From Ipomoea triloba (taxonomy: Eukaryota; Streptophyta; Magnoliopsida; Solanales; Convolvulaceae), in assembly GCF_003576645.1 (NCBI RefSeq), contig NC_044927.1, positions 16,186,760 through 16,250,759 of the forward strand: 64,000 nucleotides of DNA, written 5' to 3'. Below, piece after piece: positions 1 to 10,498 of the stretch. Made by a program: the position numbers and the translations under genes. Position 1 is the first letter of the stretch, and the number at the start of each line of letters is the position of its first letter. Below the pieces are notes generated by a model. The model was not told the origin of the DNA and did no database searches. It was given only the letters and a program-made list of their open reading frames with translations.

Positions 1-1583
1 CCAGGTGCTGATTCAGGCGTGTTGAGGCTGTACGAATCCAATCACTTGAAGATGTTTTGAAGATTGTTTGATGAATGTTGATGTAGTAGGTTTTGGACCT
101 TGTGTATGATTAGCGTTTCATCTCCCTGTAATCTAGGCAAACATCTAGTGGATTGGGTTGTTGTGAGTGCCCCGCAGACGTAGGAGTTTAGCTCCGAACT
201 GCGTTATCATTTGTTGTGTCTTGGTTCTATTCTTTTCCTATCTTTTATCTTTTTATGTTTGAATCAATCTAATTAAAGGATAAGATAATTTGGTTTTAAA
301 ATCAAGTAGAACTTTAAGTTTTCGTACATTGAAGACCCACGATTACAATTTCATTTTTGATGATCTGTGAATCTATCTTGTGGATTATTGGACTTGTGTT
401 CATTATCCTTTCATTGTGATGAGTATGAGTATTTGTTGTTATGGATTCCATGTATTATTTGGCCTCTGTGATGTGTAATCTGTGTAATCTGAACATATTC
501 TGTATTCTGGATTGGATTATCGTGTATTCTATGCGTTGGAGTTGTCCTTGTGGTGCGTTTCAATGGTATAATGTGTCTCGTTGGAATGTTCCGTAAGAAC
601 ACTAGTGGAGTGGTTTGGCGGAATGTGGTGTTCCGTGGATTTGTTCCGTTAGTACTAGAGGAAGGGTTCAGCGGAATGAGTTGTTCCGTGAGAGTGTTCC
701 GCCAGTTCATTTCTGGTTCTGTTCCAGTAGCTATTTTATTTGTCTGTTAACTCTGTTTCTTCATCTTTGATTCTAGAATATGTCCTGGACATATTGTTTA
801 GTATTCCACCTTGGTTGTTGAGTATTTATTCATGACCTTTGGGTCATTTATCTTGACTTATTGAGTTAGCATTGTTGGTTGATTCCTTGGTTATTATCTT
901 GAGTATGTACTGTGTTCATATCCTGAGTCGAGCACTGTTGGTGGAGTAATTCCTTTGGGAATGAATCTGATTTGGTATGTGGAGACCTTGAGTCCTTGTG
1001 AGTATCTCTTGGCTTATTCAGTCTTTAATAACCTTGGGAAGTGGTTGGTGGAATTATGGTTTACTTGTGGTTGGTATTATAAGAAGAATTGTTGGGCATT
1101 GTATGCCTCTGTGATTAGGCATTGTATGCCTTTGTAATTGGGCCCGTGTGCCTTTGTGATTGGGCCCGTGTGCCTTTGTGATTGGGCTCGTGTGCCTCTA
1201 TGGTTGGGCCTCTGTGATTGGGCTCATATGCCTCTGTAGTTGGGTTTTATGCCTCTGTGTAGTGATATTGATATGGTGGGTTGGAGGTTGTGGTTTGGTG
1301 CTTATCTTTGGTATAGTGGTTTGATTGGTTTCTTTGTGGTTATTTGGTTGAGTTTGTATCTCAGATGGTATCTAGTTGTTCTTTGGTATTGCGGTTTGGT
1401 TGGTTCCTTTGTGATTATTCTATTGGAGTTACGATTCAGTTGGTATCTTGTTTATAGACTTGATGTCTTATGCATTCGTTGTTGGATATTGGTTCCATTT
1501 GGAAGAGTCTTGGTTTGTGACTTATTCAGCTTATTGTCGTTGAGTCTTCTGATTTAAATAAAGAACAGTTCGTTTGTACGTAT
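1..1583 (+). other. Retrotransposon-derived sequence left of Helitron 1
   Basis: I see no convincing gene here. The stretch is T/G-rich, and its style continues on the far side of the Helitron (3121-3557), which ends as an LTR followed by a primer-binding site. Most of this block is therefore probably LTR sequence of the same Ty3/gypsy-type element, split by the Helitron. Bases 150-215 (CCGCAGACGTAGGAG... then GAACTGCGTTA) resemble the R/U5 part of plant copia LTRs, so a second element may end here. Short open frames at 1240-1557 and elsewhere are low-complexity and match nothing I know. Confidence 0.4.
1095..1262 (+). repeat. Short minisatellite, about 22-24 bp period
   Basis: The motif TGGGCCCGTGTGCCTTTGTGAT and variants (GGCATTGTATGCC, GGGCTCGTGTGCCTC) recur about seven times head to tail. 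Degenerate relatives (GGGCCTGTGTGCCTTCGTGAT) reappear at 3325-3350, on the other side of the Helitron. That supports both flanks having been one LTR. Confidence 0.7.
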
Positions 1584-3120
1584 CTACTATACTAATAAGA
1601 GTCAAAGAGAGTTAGGTCTAAAATGGGTAGAAAAAATGGCGGTCAAATTATTTAATCAAATGGATGGTTCAGATGAATTATTTAATCAAATAGATGGTTA
1701 AGATAATTCAGATTAATATTATTAATAGAGATTACCTAATTTAACCTTACTTTTATGATTATCCGTTAAGTTTTCCGTTAAATATTCTTATCCGTTAATA
1801 TTCCGTTAACTTTTAACTTACTCATTAATTTCTATAAGAAAGGTCATAGGTTCGAACCTCATCTCAATCAAATTTGACATATTTTAAGTTTCTCACTCTA
1901 TTTTACTCTTATTAAATTAAATAAATTAGTAGCTACAACAAAAAATGATACATATGTATTTCTTTAATTTAGAATTATGTGTCTACAATACTTTTATTTG
2001 AAAAAATTATTCATTATCAAAAAATTAAATTAAATAAGAGAGATAATTTCATTAGTTTTATTGTCTTTATTTTCTCTCATGCAAAGATTCTTTACATTCA
2101 AATTTATCAATTGATATTCATTACATTGTTCATTATCTTATTTTTACAATATATTGTAATTAAATATCAAAGTTATAGTTCAAAATAATGTTATATATTT
2201 ATTTACCAAGTATTTTATTAATACTATGAAAAAAATTAAAATAATTTGAAGCTAATTATATTAACTACTTGGGGATTGGTTGACAAAGAGAGTGCTCAAA
2301 TAACCCAACAAATTAAAGCGGAGTCACTCTATTTTACTCTTATTGAATTAAATAAATTAGTAGTTACACCAAAAAATGATACATATGTAGTCCTTTAATA
2401 CCATGAAAAGAATAAAAAAGAATAGTTTGAAACCAATCATATTAACTACTTGGGAGATTTGTTGACAATGAAAGTTCTCAAATAACCCATTACCCAGCAA
2501 ATTGAAGCGAGAAACTACGTTTTAATATCTTTGGAATACATAATATTTTAAATTTTCAAATTTTTATTAATTTATTTAATCTTTTTTCTGAAACTATGGA
2601 TTTCTTTATCCACAATAACTCATTCAACAATAATGGTTGAACCAAATGAACCCAAGCAGAACACCTAAAGGAAAGTCCATAGCTCGTATATCAAAATCTC
2701 ATTGCATGACGTTGTCATCTATGCTACCAACAATAACCGAATTGCAAATAACACACTAAGGAAGAGAACAAATAGTAAAGATGAAGACAATAACAATGTT
2801 ATTCAAAAGAGAATTAAGAACACATAGAAAAATTCAAATTAAAAGTGGTATTTATTTAGACTATCATTTTTAGACCAAATATTTAGACTATCGATTTTAC
2901 AAGGTTACAAACATTTATTTTAGTAATAATTATAATGAATTTTCTATATTATCTTGGATTCATATACTTTGAGTTAGATATTTAAATAAAAAAATTTTGA
3001 TATTCAATTATCCATGTATAAACTTTTCCTATATAATCTTGCATTGATATACTTTCAAATATTTATTTAAATATAAACATTGGGCATGAACCCATTCGCG
3101 CAATGCGCGTATAAAACTAG
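1584..3120 (+). mobile_element. Non-autonomous Helitron (copy 1)
   Basis: The element starts with TC (TCTACTATACTAATAAGAG) and ends with CTAG, fitting the Helitron CTRR rule. About 7 bp before the end is the hairpin CGCG-CAAT-CGCG-like palindrome (CGCGCAATGCGCG). It sits between a host A (1583) and a host T (3121), the expected AT target, with no target-site duplication. A clearly related copy in the opposite orientation occupies 38361-40141. The interior is AT-rich and I see no Rep/helicase coding, so it is non-autonomous. It interrupts an LTR and is therefore younger than that LTR. Confidence 0.88.
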
Positions 3121-3557
3121 TATTCTATACGTGTGTGTAAACCTATTTACAAACCTTATTATACTATATATTTCTCACGAGTGTGAGTGGTTGGTTGCTT
3201 AGCATTCTTTTGCTAATGGTTTCCTAAACTGTTTTCCAGGTATGGAGTAGTTTGAGCCGAGAGCGCGATAGAGATAGTCCTTCTATTTGCTATGCTTAGA
3301 CTAGTTCTTGTTTTAGACTTTTGGGCCTGTGTGCCTTCGTGATGGATTCTGTTTGAACTAGTACCTTTGTTTTTATGATTTAGATTGATGTTTATGGATT
3401 TTAGCTTGTGCATCTAGGATTGGTTTAAACTAGATGTGGCATGACACCCATTAAGTTTAAAATGCTTCCGCTATGTTTTTATGGTTAGTTTCTGAGATTT
3501 ATAGCTTTTGTATTTAAGTTATGTCTATCTCAACGTGAAAAAGTTGGGGGTGTCACA
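3121..3557 (+). mobile_element. 3' part of a Ty3/gypsy-like LTR
   Basis: The segment ends in ...GGGGGTGTCACA and is followed after two bases by TGGTATCAGAGC, complementary to plant initiator tRNA-Met. Its last 150 bp (ctagatgtggcatgacaccc, cttccgctatg, ctatctcaac) match the end of the LTR at 4060-4320. Its left part is the continuation of 1-1583. Confidence 0.65.
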
Positions 3558-4059
3558 GTTGGTATCAGAGCCTGTGTTGAGGTCTAAGCAGAAATCCTAG
3601 GGCTTGAATACTTGAGACTCTAGGACTTGATCGGTAGAAATTAAGGTGATTATGAATCCTAGGATGTGTGAATTCTAGGACCCGCGGTGAGGACGCGTCT
3701 TAATTGTTTAAATTATTTGTGCTTTGTTAACCTTTTGTTTGTAGCTTGCCCTTGTGGCTGTTGTACCTTGTGGCGCTCGTCTTCCCGGTAAGTTCTTAAT
3801 CGTTATTAAATAAGTTGCTTCGTTTTAGATTTGCTTAAGAGCCTGGTTTAGACTAAGAATAAGAAGTTAGATGTCTATTGATGCGAAATGATGGGTAGCG
3901 TCGTATAGGTCTGGATCATCCGAAGATCGGGTGACTCGATGAAGAAGACTAATCTACTCGCGGCTCGGAGTCATCGGCAGCAGTCTATGTTCCTCGGAGT
4001 TGGCGTCTTCGCATGTGTAGCATCGTCTACAAGATCTTCGTTCACCTCAAGACTTGAAG
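3558..4059 (+). mobile_element. Retrotransposon 5' leader, copy 1
   Basis: This untranslated leader follows the first primer-binding site. It is repeated almost in parallel at 4321-4819 (...CTGTGTTGAGGTCTAAG..., ...GTCTTCGCATGTGTAGCATCG...). It has no significant open frame. It stops where the next LTR (4060) begins, giving a head-to-tail LTR-leader-LTR-leader arrangement. Confidence 0.65.
3560..3571 (+). promoter_or_regulatory. Primer-binding site (initiator tRNA-Met)
   Basis: TGGTATCAGAGC is complementary to the 3' end of plant tRNA-iMet. It lies 2 bp after the LTR-terminating CA. This is where minus-strand DNA synthesis of an LTR retrotransposon is primed. Confidence 0.85.
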
Positions 4060-4320
4060 TGTAATACCCCATATTTTCGTTCAAGCCTTGAGACCGATAA
4101 TTATTTCTACCGTGTATATTCCTGTTATGTTTATGAGTTGAGGATTTTATATTATGTTTTCTTAGATAGCCTGTGCATCTAAGCTGTATTTTACCTAGAT
4201 GTGGCATGATATCCCTTAAGTTATAAATCGCTTCCGCTATGTTGTGTTTGGTAGTTGAGATAGGCAGCTTTTATGTTTAAAGTTTAGCTATCTCAACTTG
4301 TGAAAAGTTGGGGTGTCACA
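4060..4320 (+). mobile_element. Short LTR (261 bp), TGTAATACCCC...GGTGTCACA
   Basis: The LTR starts TGTAATACCCC and ends GGGGTGTCACA, the TG..CA termini usual for plant Ty3/gypsy (Tekay-like) LTRs, and is followed by a second primer-binding site. It is much shorter than the left LTR material and shares only the left one's 3' part. It is therefore either an internally deleted LTR or the 3' LTR of a tiny derivative. I found no target duplication. Confidence 0.7.
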
Positions 4321-5610
4321 GTTGGTATCAGAGCCTGTGTTGAGGTCTAAGTAGAGATCCTAGGGTTTGAATTCTTGAGACTCTAGGACTTGATCAGTAT
4401 GAATTAAGATGTTTGAGAATCCTAGGATGTGTGAATTCTAGGAATCGCGGTGAGGACACGCCTTGTTTGTTTAAGTTATATGTGCTCTGTTAACATTGTT
4501 GTTTGTAGTTGCCCTTGTGGCTATTGCAGCTTGCAGGCGCGTCTTTCCGGTAAGTTCTTAATCGCTTTTAGATAAGTTGCTTCGTTTTAGATTCGTTAAA
4601 GAGACTGCTTTAGAATAAGAATAAGAAGTTCGGTTGTCTATCGATGCGAAACGGTGGGTAGCACTGTATGCGTCTAGACATTAAGAAGATCGGGCGGCTC
4701 GTTGAAGAAGATTGATCTACTCGCGGTTCAGAGTCAATGGCAGCAGTCTACGTTCCTCGGGATTGGCGTCTTCGCGTATATAGCATCGTCTGCAAGATCT
4801 TCGCCAATCTCAAGACTAGAAGAACAAATTCCGTGCAGCTGAAGTTCGATGCAAGACGAAGAAAGCGATAGGAGCTCGAAGACTGAAGACTCGAAGACCC
4901 TCGGCTATGAGGGAACGGCAAGAGCGAATGCTGACACGCCAATGAAGAGTTAAGGCAGGCTTAGTAGAAGCTCCCGGATCAACGACGAAGAATCTCGTGC
5001 GAGCTAAGTTCGGGATCTACACTGCATGAAGAATTAGAATGTGAGGTCGGGATGCTCAAACCTTAAGATAGTCCTACCTACCTTTGAGGCGGCCACAAAG
5101 GAACAAGTTAGAAGTTGCAACCTTGAAGACAAGGAAGACTATGACAAGTAAAACGGGGAGCTCGGGTTCTTCAAACCCCCGAAGATAAGAAGAAACGCCT
5201 TAAGAAGATGATCCATTCCCATGAAGTGCGAATGGACTAAGGAGTGAATTAAGGGGGGGGGGGGGTAAGGATTTCGGGTGACTTATTCGATGCACCTTGA
5301 AGGTGTTATCTTGTGCAAGAACTTGAAGAAGTGACCTCGGTGGCAAGAAAGAAATAAAGAGTAGCTGAACAAGCCAGTAGAAGGCTGGATCAACAAAAGA
5401 TCAAGACTAAAGCCAAAGGAAAGTGAACGCATTAAGCTGGTGCTAAGGCTTCGATGTTTCAAAGTACAAGGAAGCAAACCCCGATCACCGTTAATGATAG
5501 ACGAATCTCCTTTCGAGATCAGGCGATACCTTCCTGATTGATTCTACCTCTTCATGAAGCCTCCTCAGAAATCTCTTGTTCTATACCAATCGGTCATCAG
5601 TGATTCATCA
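4321..5610 (+). mobile_element. Retrotransposon leader/internal sequence, copy 2
   Basis: The first 500 bp parallel the leader at 3558-4059. The rest (to about 5560) is purine-rich (GAAGAAG-type) without a long frame, and includes a G9 run near 5255. No gag or pol homology is visible before the minisatellite, so the element lacks coding capacity here. Confidence 0.5.
4323..4334 (+). promoter_or_regulatory. Primer-binding site, second copy
   Basis: TGGTATCAGAGC again lies 2 bp after the LTR end, complementary to tRNA-iMet. Confidence 0.85.
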
Positions 5611-6530
5611 CCTTCGGCTTCGTCTCCTCATCTACGGCGTCTCCTTCTTCAAGTAGCGTCCTGCTCATCAAGTGGCGTCGCCTCCGCATCCACGGCGTCG
5701 CCTTCTTCAAGCAGCGTCCTGCTTGTCAAGTGGCGCCGCATCCGCAATGGCGTCGTCTCCTCATCCACGGCGTCGCCTTCTTCAAGCAGCGTCCTGCTTG
5801 TCATGTGGCGCCGCATCCTCAATGGCGTCGTCTCCTCATCCACGGTGTCGCCTTCTTCAAGCAGCGTCCTGCTCATCAAGTGGCGTCGCCTCCGCATGCA
5901 TGGCGTCGCCTTCTTCAAGCAGTGTCTTGCTTCTCAAGTGGCGTCGCATCCTCAATAGCGTCGTCTCCTCATCCACGGCGTCGCTTTCTTCAAGCAGCGT
6001 CCTGCTCATCAAGTGGCGTCGCCTCCGCATCCACGGCGTCGCCTTCTTCAAGCAGCGTCCTGCTCAACAATTGGCGTCGTCTCCTCATCCATGGCGTCGC
6101 CTTCTTCAAGTAGCGTCCTGCTCAACAATTGGTGTCTCCTCCTGCTCATCAAGTCGCGTCGCATCCTCAATGGCGTCATCTCCGCATCCACGGCGTTGCC
6201 TCTTCCAGCGGCGCCGCATCCTCAATGGCGTCGTCTCCTCATCCACGGCGTCGCCATCTTCAAGCAGCGTCCTGCTCATCAAGTGGCGTCGCCTTCTTCA
6301 AGTAGTGTCATGCTTGTCAAGTGGCGCCGCATCCTCAATGACGTCGTCTCCTCATCCACGGCGTCGCCTTCTTCAAGCAGCGTCCTGCTTGTCAAGTGGC
6401 GCCACATCTGCAATGGCGTTGTCTTCTCATCCACGATGTCGCCTTCTTCAAGTAGCGTCCTACTCATCAAGTGGCGTCGTCTCCGCATCCACGGCGTCGC
6501 CTTCTCATCAAGTGGCGTCGCCTCCTCAAA
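5611..6530 (+). repeat. GC-rich minisatellite, mixed ~57/~75-bp units
   Basis: About 13 head-to-tail units carry the core GGCGTCGCCTTCTTCAAGCA, then GCGTCCTGCTCATCAAGTGG, then either TCCGCATCCA or an extra 18-bp CATCCTCAATGGCGTCGT-type block. Long and short units alternate irregularly. All three forward frames stay open over long stretches because the units are multiples of three, giving Ser-rich pseudo-proteins that I do not regard as genes. It is sharply delimited from the AT-rich DNA on its right. Confidence 0.85.
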
Positions 6531-7945
6531 TATGAATATTAATTAATTGGTTAAAAAATTAATAAAGCCTAATTGGAAACAAAATTTATATGAAAATTAA
6601 CTAATATCTAATGAATTGGGAAAAGAATTTTGTTGGAATTTTCTATTTTCCCTTTTTAAGTACATATTGACTTTAAATTGTGGTACCAATTCATTATATA
6701 TTCATATTAGTATATATTGACTAATATATTACATAATTTTATATGGAAAATTTCAACGAAATTCTAATATATTAGTTACTTTCCATATAAAATTTTAGTC
6801 AATATATACTATTAATTTTGTAATACAAATGAGATTCTAATATATTACTTACCGTTCATACAACTTGTTGTAATAGTCATTTGTGATACCAATTTATTAG
6901 ATATTAGTTAATTTGTGTTCAAATCTTTTCTTTTTTCCGTCATAAATAATTAATCTATAATTTTAATAATAAAATTATCAATTAAATTTTCAATTAAATA
7001 TGAATATATTCATTTCCTTTTTCATTCATATAAAGAATTCATATTGATTTCCATTCATAGAAAAAATCTTAAACTATTTAATGCCCAAAAACATAAATGA
7101 ATCATAGAAAAAAAAATCTTTAATGCTCAAAGACATAAATGTATAATTTCAACAGGAAAATATTTTATTAATTATTTCAATCCAGTTTCTCAACCTTAAC
7201 CGCTCTTAACAGATCCATCATCGTTTGCATCACATTGCTTGTTAGGCTCCAAATTTCCAATAGGACTTCCAGGCACCTCTTCTCTCTAAAATCTCATAAG
7301 TACGCACCACTCTAACCTTAATTGCATTCCTTTGTTTCTAGGAAAAATTTCACGTCCAACAATATCAATTGAAGTTGAAGCCATGCGTACTTGGTGTAAA
7401 TATGAATCTACAGATGTAGAATTTCGTTGGAAGTTTACAGCTATACGTTTAGCATAATGAAGTGTTTAAATAGGAAAAAGAATACATCTTTACGCAAAAT
7501 TAGTTTTCGAATAAATAGGAAAAAGAATTCATCTTTACGCAAATAAATTAAGGAAATCCATCTTTATGCAAATAAATTAGAAATGGAATCTTCAAAAATT
7601 ACTATTATGCAAAATCAGTATTGTGGGTGTATAGAATTCAAAATACTATTATTGGAGTAAAATCAGTATTCAAATTATTATTAAATTATTATTTTCTAAT
7701 AAAATTACACAGAATTTTCAAGAAATTTTCCCATTTATTATGCAAAATTTGTTTCCATTATTTTTACAATTATAATGGTTTAATTATTTTCATAATTTGG
7801 TAACCATTTTTCATTTTGAGTATATATGACTTTAATTTGTGGTAACAATTCATTAGATATTAGTTAATTTTCATATAAAATTTTGTTACCAATTAAGCTT
7901 TATTAATATTTTTATCAATTAATTAATATGCATATTAGTTTGGAC
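6530..7945. repeat. AT-rich foldback region, possible TIR element
   Basis: The left arm (6530-6640: AATATGAATATTAATTAATT..., ACTAATATCTAATGAATT) is matched in inverted orientation at about 7825-7937 (AATTCATTAGATATTAGTTA..., TTAATTAATATGCATATT). A further direct copy of the GACTTTAAATTGTGGTACCAATTCATT block lies at 6669-6700 and 7828-7860. The interior has smaller inverted repeats. I see no coding sequence and no clear target duplication, so the element class is undetermined. Confidence 0.5.
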
Positions 7946-8170
7946 AGGAAAATTGAAGAGGATTTTACTTGTATTAATAGTATAGATTTGTATTTATATT
8001 TATTAATTATTTATCAAATACTAAATAAAAGTACGGATTAATAATTTAAATCACGAAAATGTGCACAACTTAAATTTCTGTGAAATTTTTATGTGTTTCT
8101 ACTATTTTCTTAATACAAAATATATTATTCTTTTACTCTGTATTTGTTTACAAACTTCTTTTTGGCAGTC

Positions 8171-8656
8171 GTTATACAGTGGACCACGGTCCACAATGCA
8201 TTATGGACCGTAGTCACTGATACTACAGTTCATCTCAAAAGATACTGTCTTACATTTGTTTTTATATTATCGAATGAAATTGTAGTTATATCGAAATGTA
8301 ACTGTAGTTGTGTTGAAATGTAACTGCAGTGTATATGAACTGATACTGAATAACAGTTTTACATTTGTGTTTTATATTATCGAATGGAACTGTAGTTATA
8401 TCGAAATGTAACTGTAGTTGTGTTGAAATGGATACTGAATAACAGTTTCACATTTGTGTTTTTATATTATCGAATGAAACTGTAGTTATATCGAAATGTA
8501 ACTGCAGTTGTGTTGAAATGTAACTGCAGTGTATATGAACTGAAAGTGAATGACGCGAAACGGAGGTCGTTTCATCTGTCTGTTTTCATTATTCAAAACG
8601 ACGTCGTTTTGATGCGCGGTCGACAATGGATTGTAGACCGCAGTCCACGATATAAT
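8171..8656. mobile_element. MITE with ~40-bp TIRs and internal tandem repeats
   Basis: The left end (GTGGACCACGGTCCACAATG) and right end (CATTGTAGACCGCAGTCCACG-like) are inverted repeats of each other. Inside, a block containing GTAGTTATATCGAAATGTAAC, TGTGTTGAAATG and TACTGAATAACAGTTT is repeated about three times (8270-8525). A relative in opposite orientation lies at 41866-42438. No coding sequence was seen. Confidence 0.65.
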
Positions 8657-9599
8657 TTGCGTCTTTTGGGACGGTATGTTTGTACTAGTATCTGAACTTG
8701 CAATATAAGGCTAAATCTCTAACATTTTTTAAAAATAATTAACAGGTAGAAAGTATTATTGCTTAAGAATAATATAAAAATTTTAAAAGTATGATTTTTA
8801 ATTTTCTACTTATTTTTTGGTTTCCTGGCTCCACTATATTACATCTTAGACTCCATGAACTCACCTTTAGACCATAACTTATTAAGAGGTAAATCCAATT
8901 AATCTAGTTTTGAGAGTCAACATCAAACTTATACAAACTTCTAATATTCATGATAATCATTATTCCATGAACCATGGTTCACACATTTGTGTGAATCATA
9001 AATAAAAAATATATTTTTAATATATTAAAAGTACATTATTTATTTCTCAAAAAAAAAGAGTACATTATTTATATACATAAAATATATTATTTGAAAGTAC
9101 ATAATTTTTTATATATATTATTAAATAATGTGCATGCAATATACAAAGAATGTATTTTTAATATATTAAAAATGTACATTGCATTTACGTTTCACACAAT
9201 AATTTACATATTCGTGACAGAAATTGAATACTCGCGTTGTAGAAGTAGATTTTAAGTGAGACTTCTTACACTTATGTTTGTATCTTAAAAATAAGTGAAG
9301 AGATGTTGTAATAAAATTTAGAAGATTATTTACGTTTTAGCTAATTGAGAATAATTTTCAGAATTCAGATGTTCATAGGACTAAGAAAATAGATAAGGAC
9401 CCAAAAAGAAAAAAAAAAAAAAACACCTAGAGCTTTGAAGAGTGAAGACAAAATTAAGTTACACGATGATATGCATTTACCGTTTAAAAAAAAGAAAGTA
9501 AAAAAGGTCAGGAAGGTAACCCCATCTAATTTATTACTTTCACAATTAAAAAATAGTACTCAAAAAAAAAAAAAAAAAACGGAGTGAGTAATAAAGAAA
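8657..9599. other. AT-rich intergenic region upstream of the MBD gene
   Basis: No gene is visible. It contains ATATTAAAAGTACATTATTTAT-type repeats (9010-9180), related to AT repeats at 41210-41290, and several poly-A runs (9409-9422, 9562-9579). A small inverted repeat, CCATGAACCATGG...CACACATTTGTGTG, lies at 8966-8995. Confidence 0.5.
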
Positions 9600-9607
9600 T
9601 ATAAATA
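9600..9607 (+). promoter_or_regulatory. Probable TATA box of the MBD11-like gene
   Basis: TATAAATA lies 86 bp upstream of the start codon, followed by a pyrimidine-rich presumed 5' UTR (tttctttgcatagcaag). It was chosen by position and consensus only. Confidence 0.5.
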
Positions 9608-9692
9608 AGTTGGTTGGCTGGTTCGTTCATTTAGTTTCTTTGCATAGCAAGAACGTTGAGAGCTTTCTCAAGTTTGGGTTAGGTGGGAAAGC

Positions 9693-10448
9693 ATGGCCAC
9701 ATCTGGGGAGAAGAATGAAGTTGCTTCCTTGGAGCTCCCTGCTCCTCCTGGCTGGAAAAAAACGGTAGCCTTCTTTTGTTCTTTTTGGTTTTTTGGTTTT
9801 TTTTTTTTTAATTTTTTTTTTAATAATTTTTTTCCTTTCGGTGTGAGCTGGATTTTTGGGGGTTAATTTTACTGAATTTTGAATTAAGATGAGTCTTCTC
9901 TTCTCTGAGCTTGAATTTCTTGTGTAGGATAAAATGGGATTTGGGTATTGTTTAATTTGGAGTAATTGATAATTCCTAGCTTGAATTCTTGCTTTTCTTT
10001 TAAGTTCCTATTATTTGGAATTTTGCAAGCTTGTTTTTTTTTTAGTTTTGATTCTGTGCTGTTGGTATGAATTGAGCTTTGGCTATGCTTAATTGTGTGT
10101 AACTGTGTGATTTTGGAGCTGAAATTTTGGGTCTGTTTAGGGGGTTCAAATTTTAGCAAATAGGGTTTGTGAAGGGGATGGGCAGAGTTATCTAGTTGTT
10201 TTAAATGGAGATTGGGGCTTTAATTGTTCTCTGCAAGGGTTGGATGTTAGCTGGTAGATATTAAATTTAGAAAGTTAGTACTTCACAAAATGGGTGTTTA
10301 ATTTCACTACAGGGCTCCCTAATAGAAGTTTACATTTCTCCCTGCAGTTTTCAAATTTCTGTCATTTTTTACTTGTACCAATCTTCTTCTTCTTCTTTTT
10401 TTTTTTTTTTTAAACTCCATAATGTTTTTTTTTTGTTCTTATTGTTTG

Positions 10449-10498
<50 letters not shown>

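Noticed and set aside
5554..6546. Long Ser-rich open frames on both strands over the minisatellite
   Set aside because: All frames stay open because repeat units are multiples of three; there is no domain, no start context and no unique sequence.
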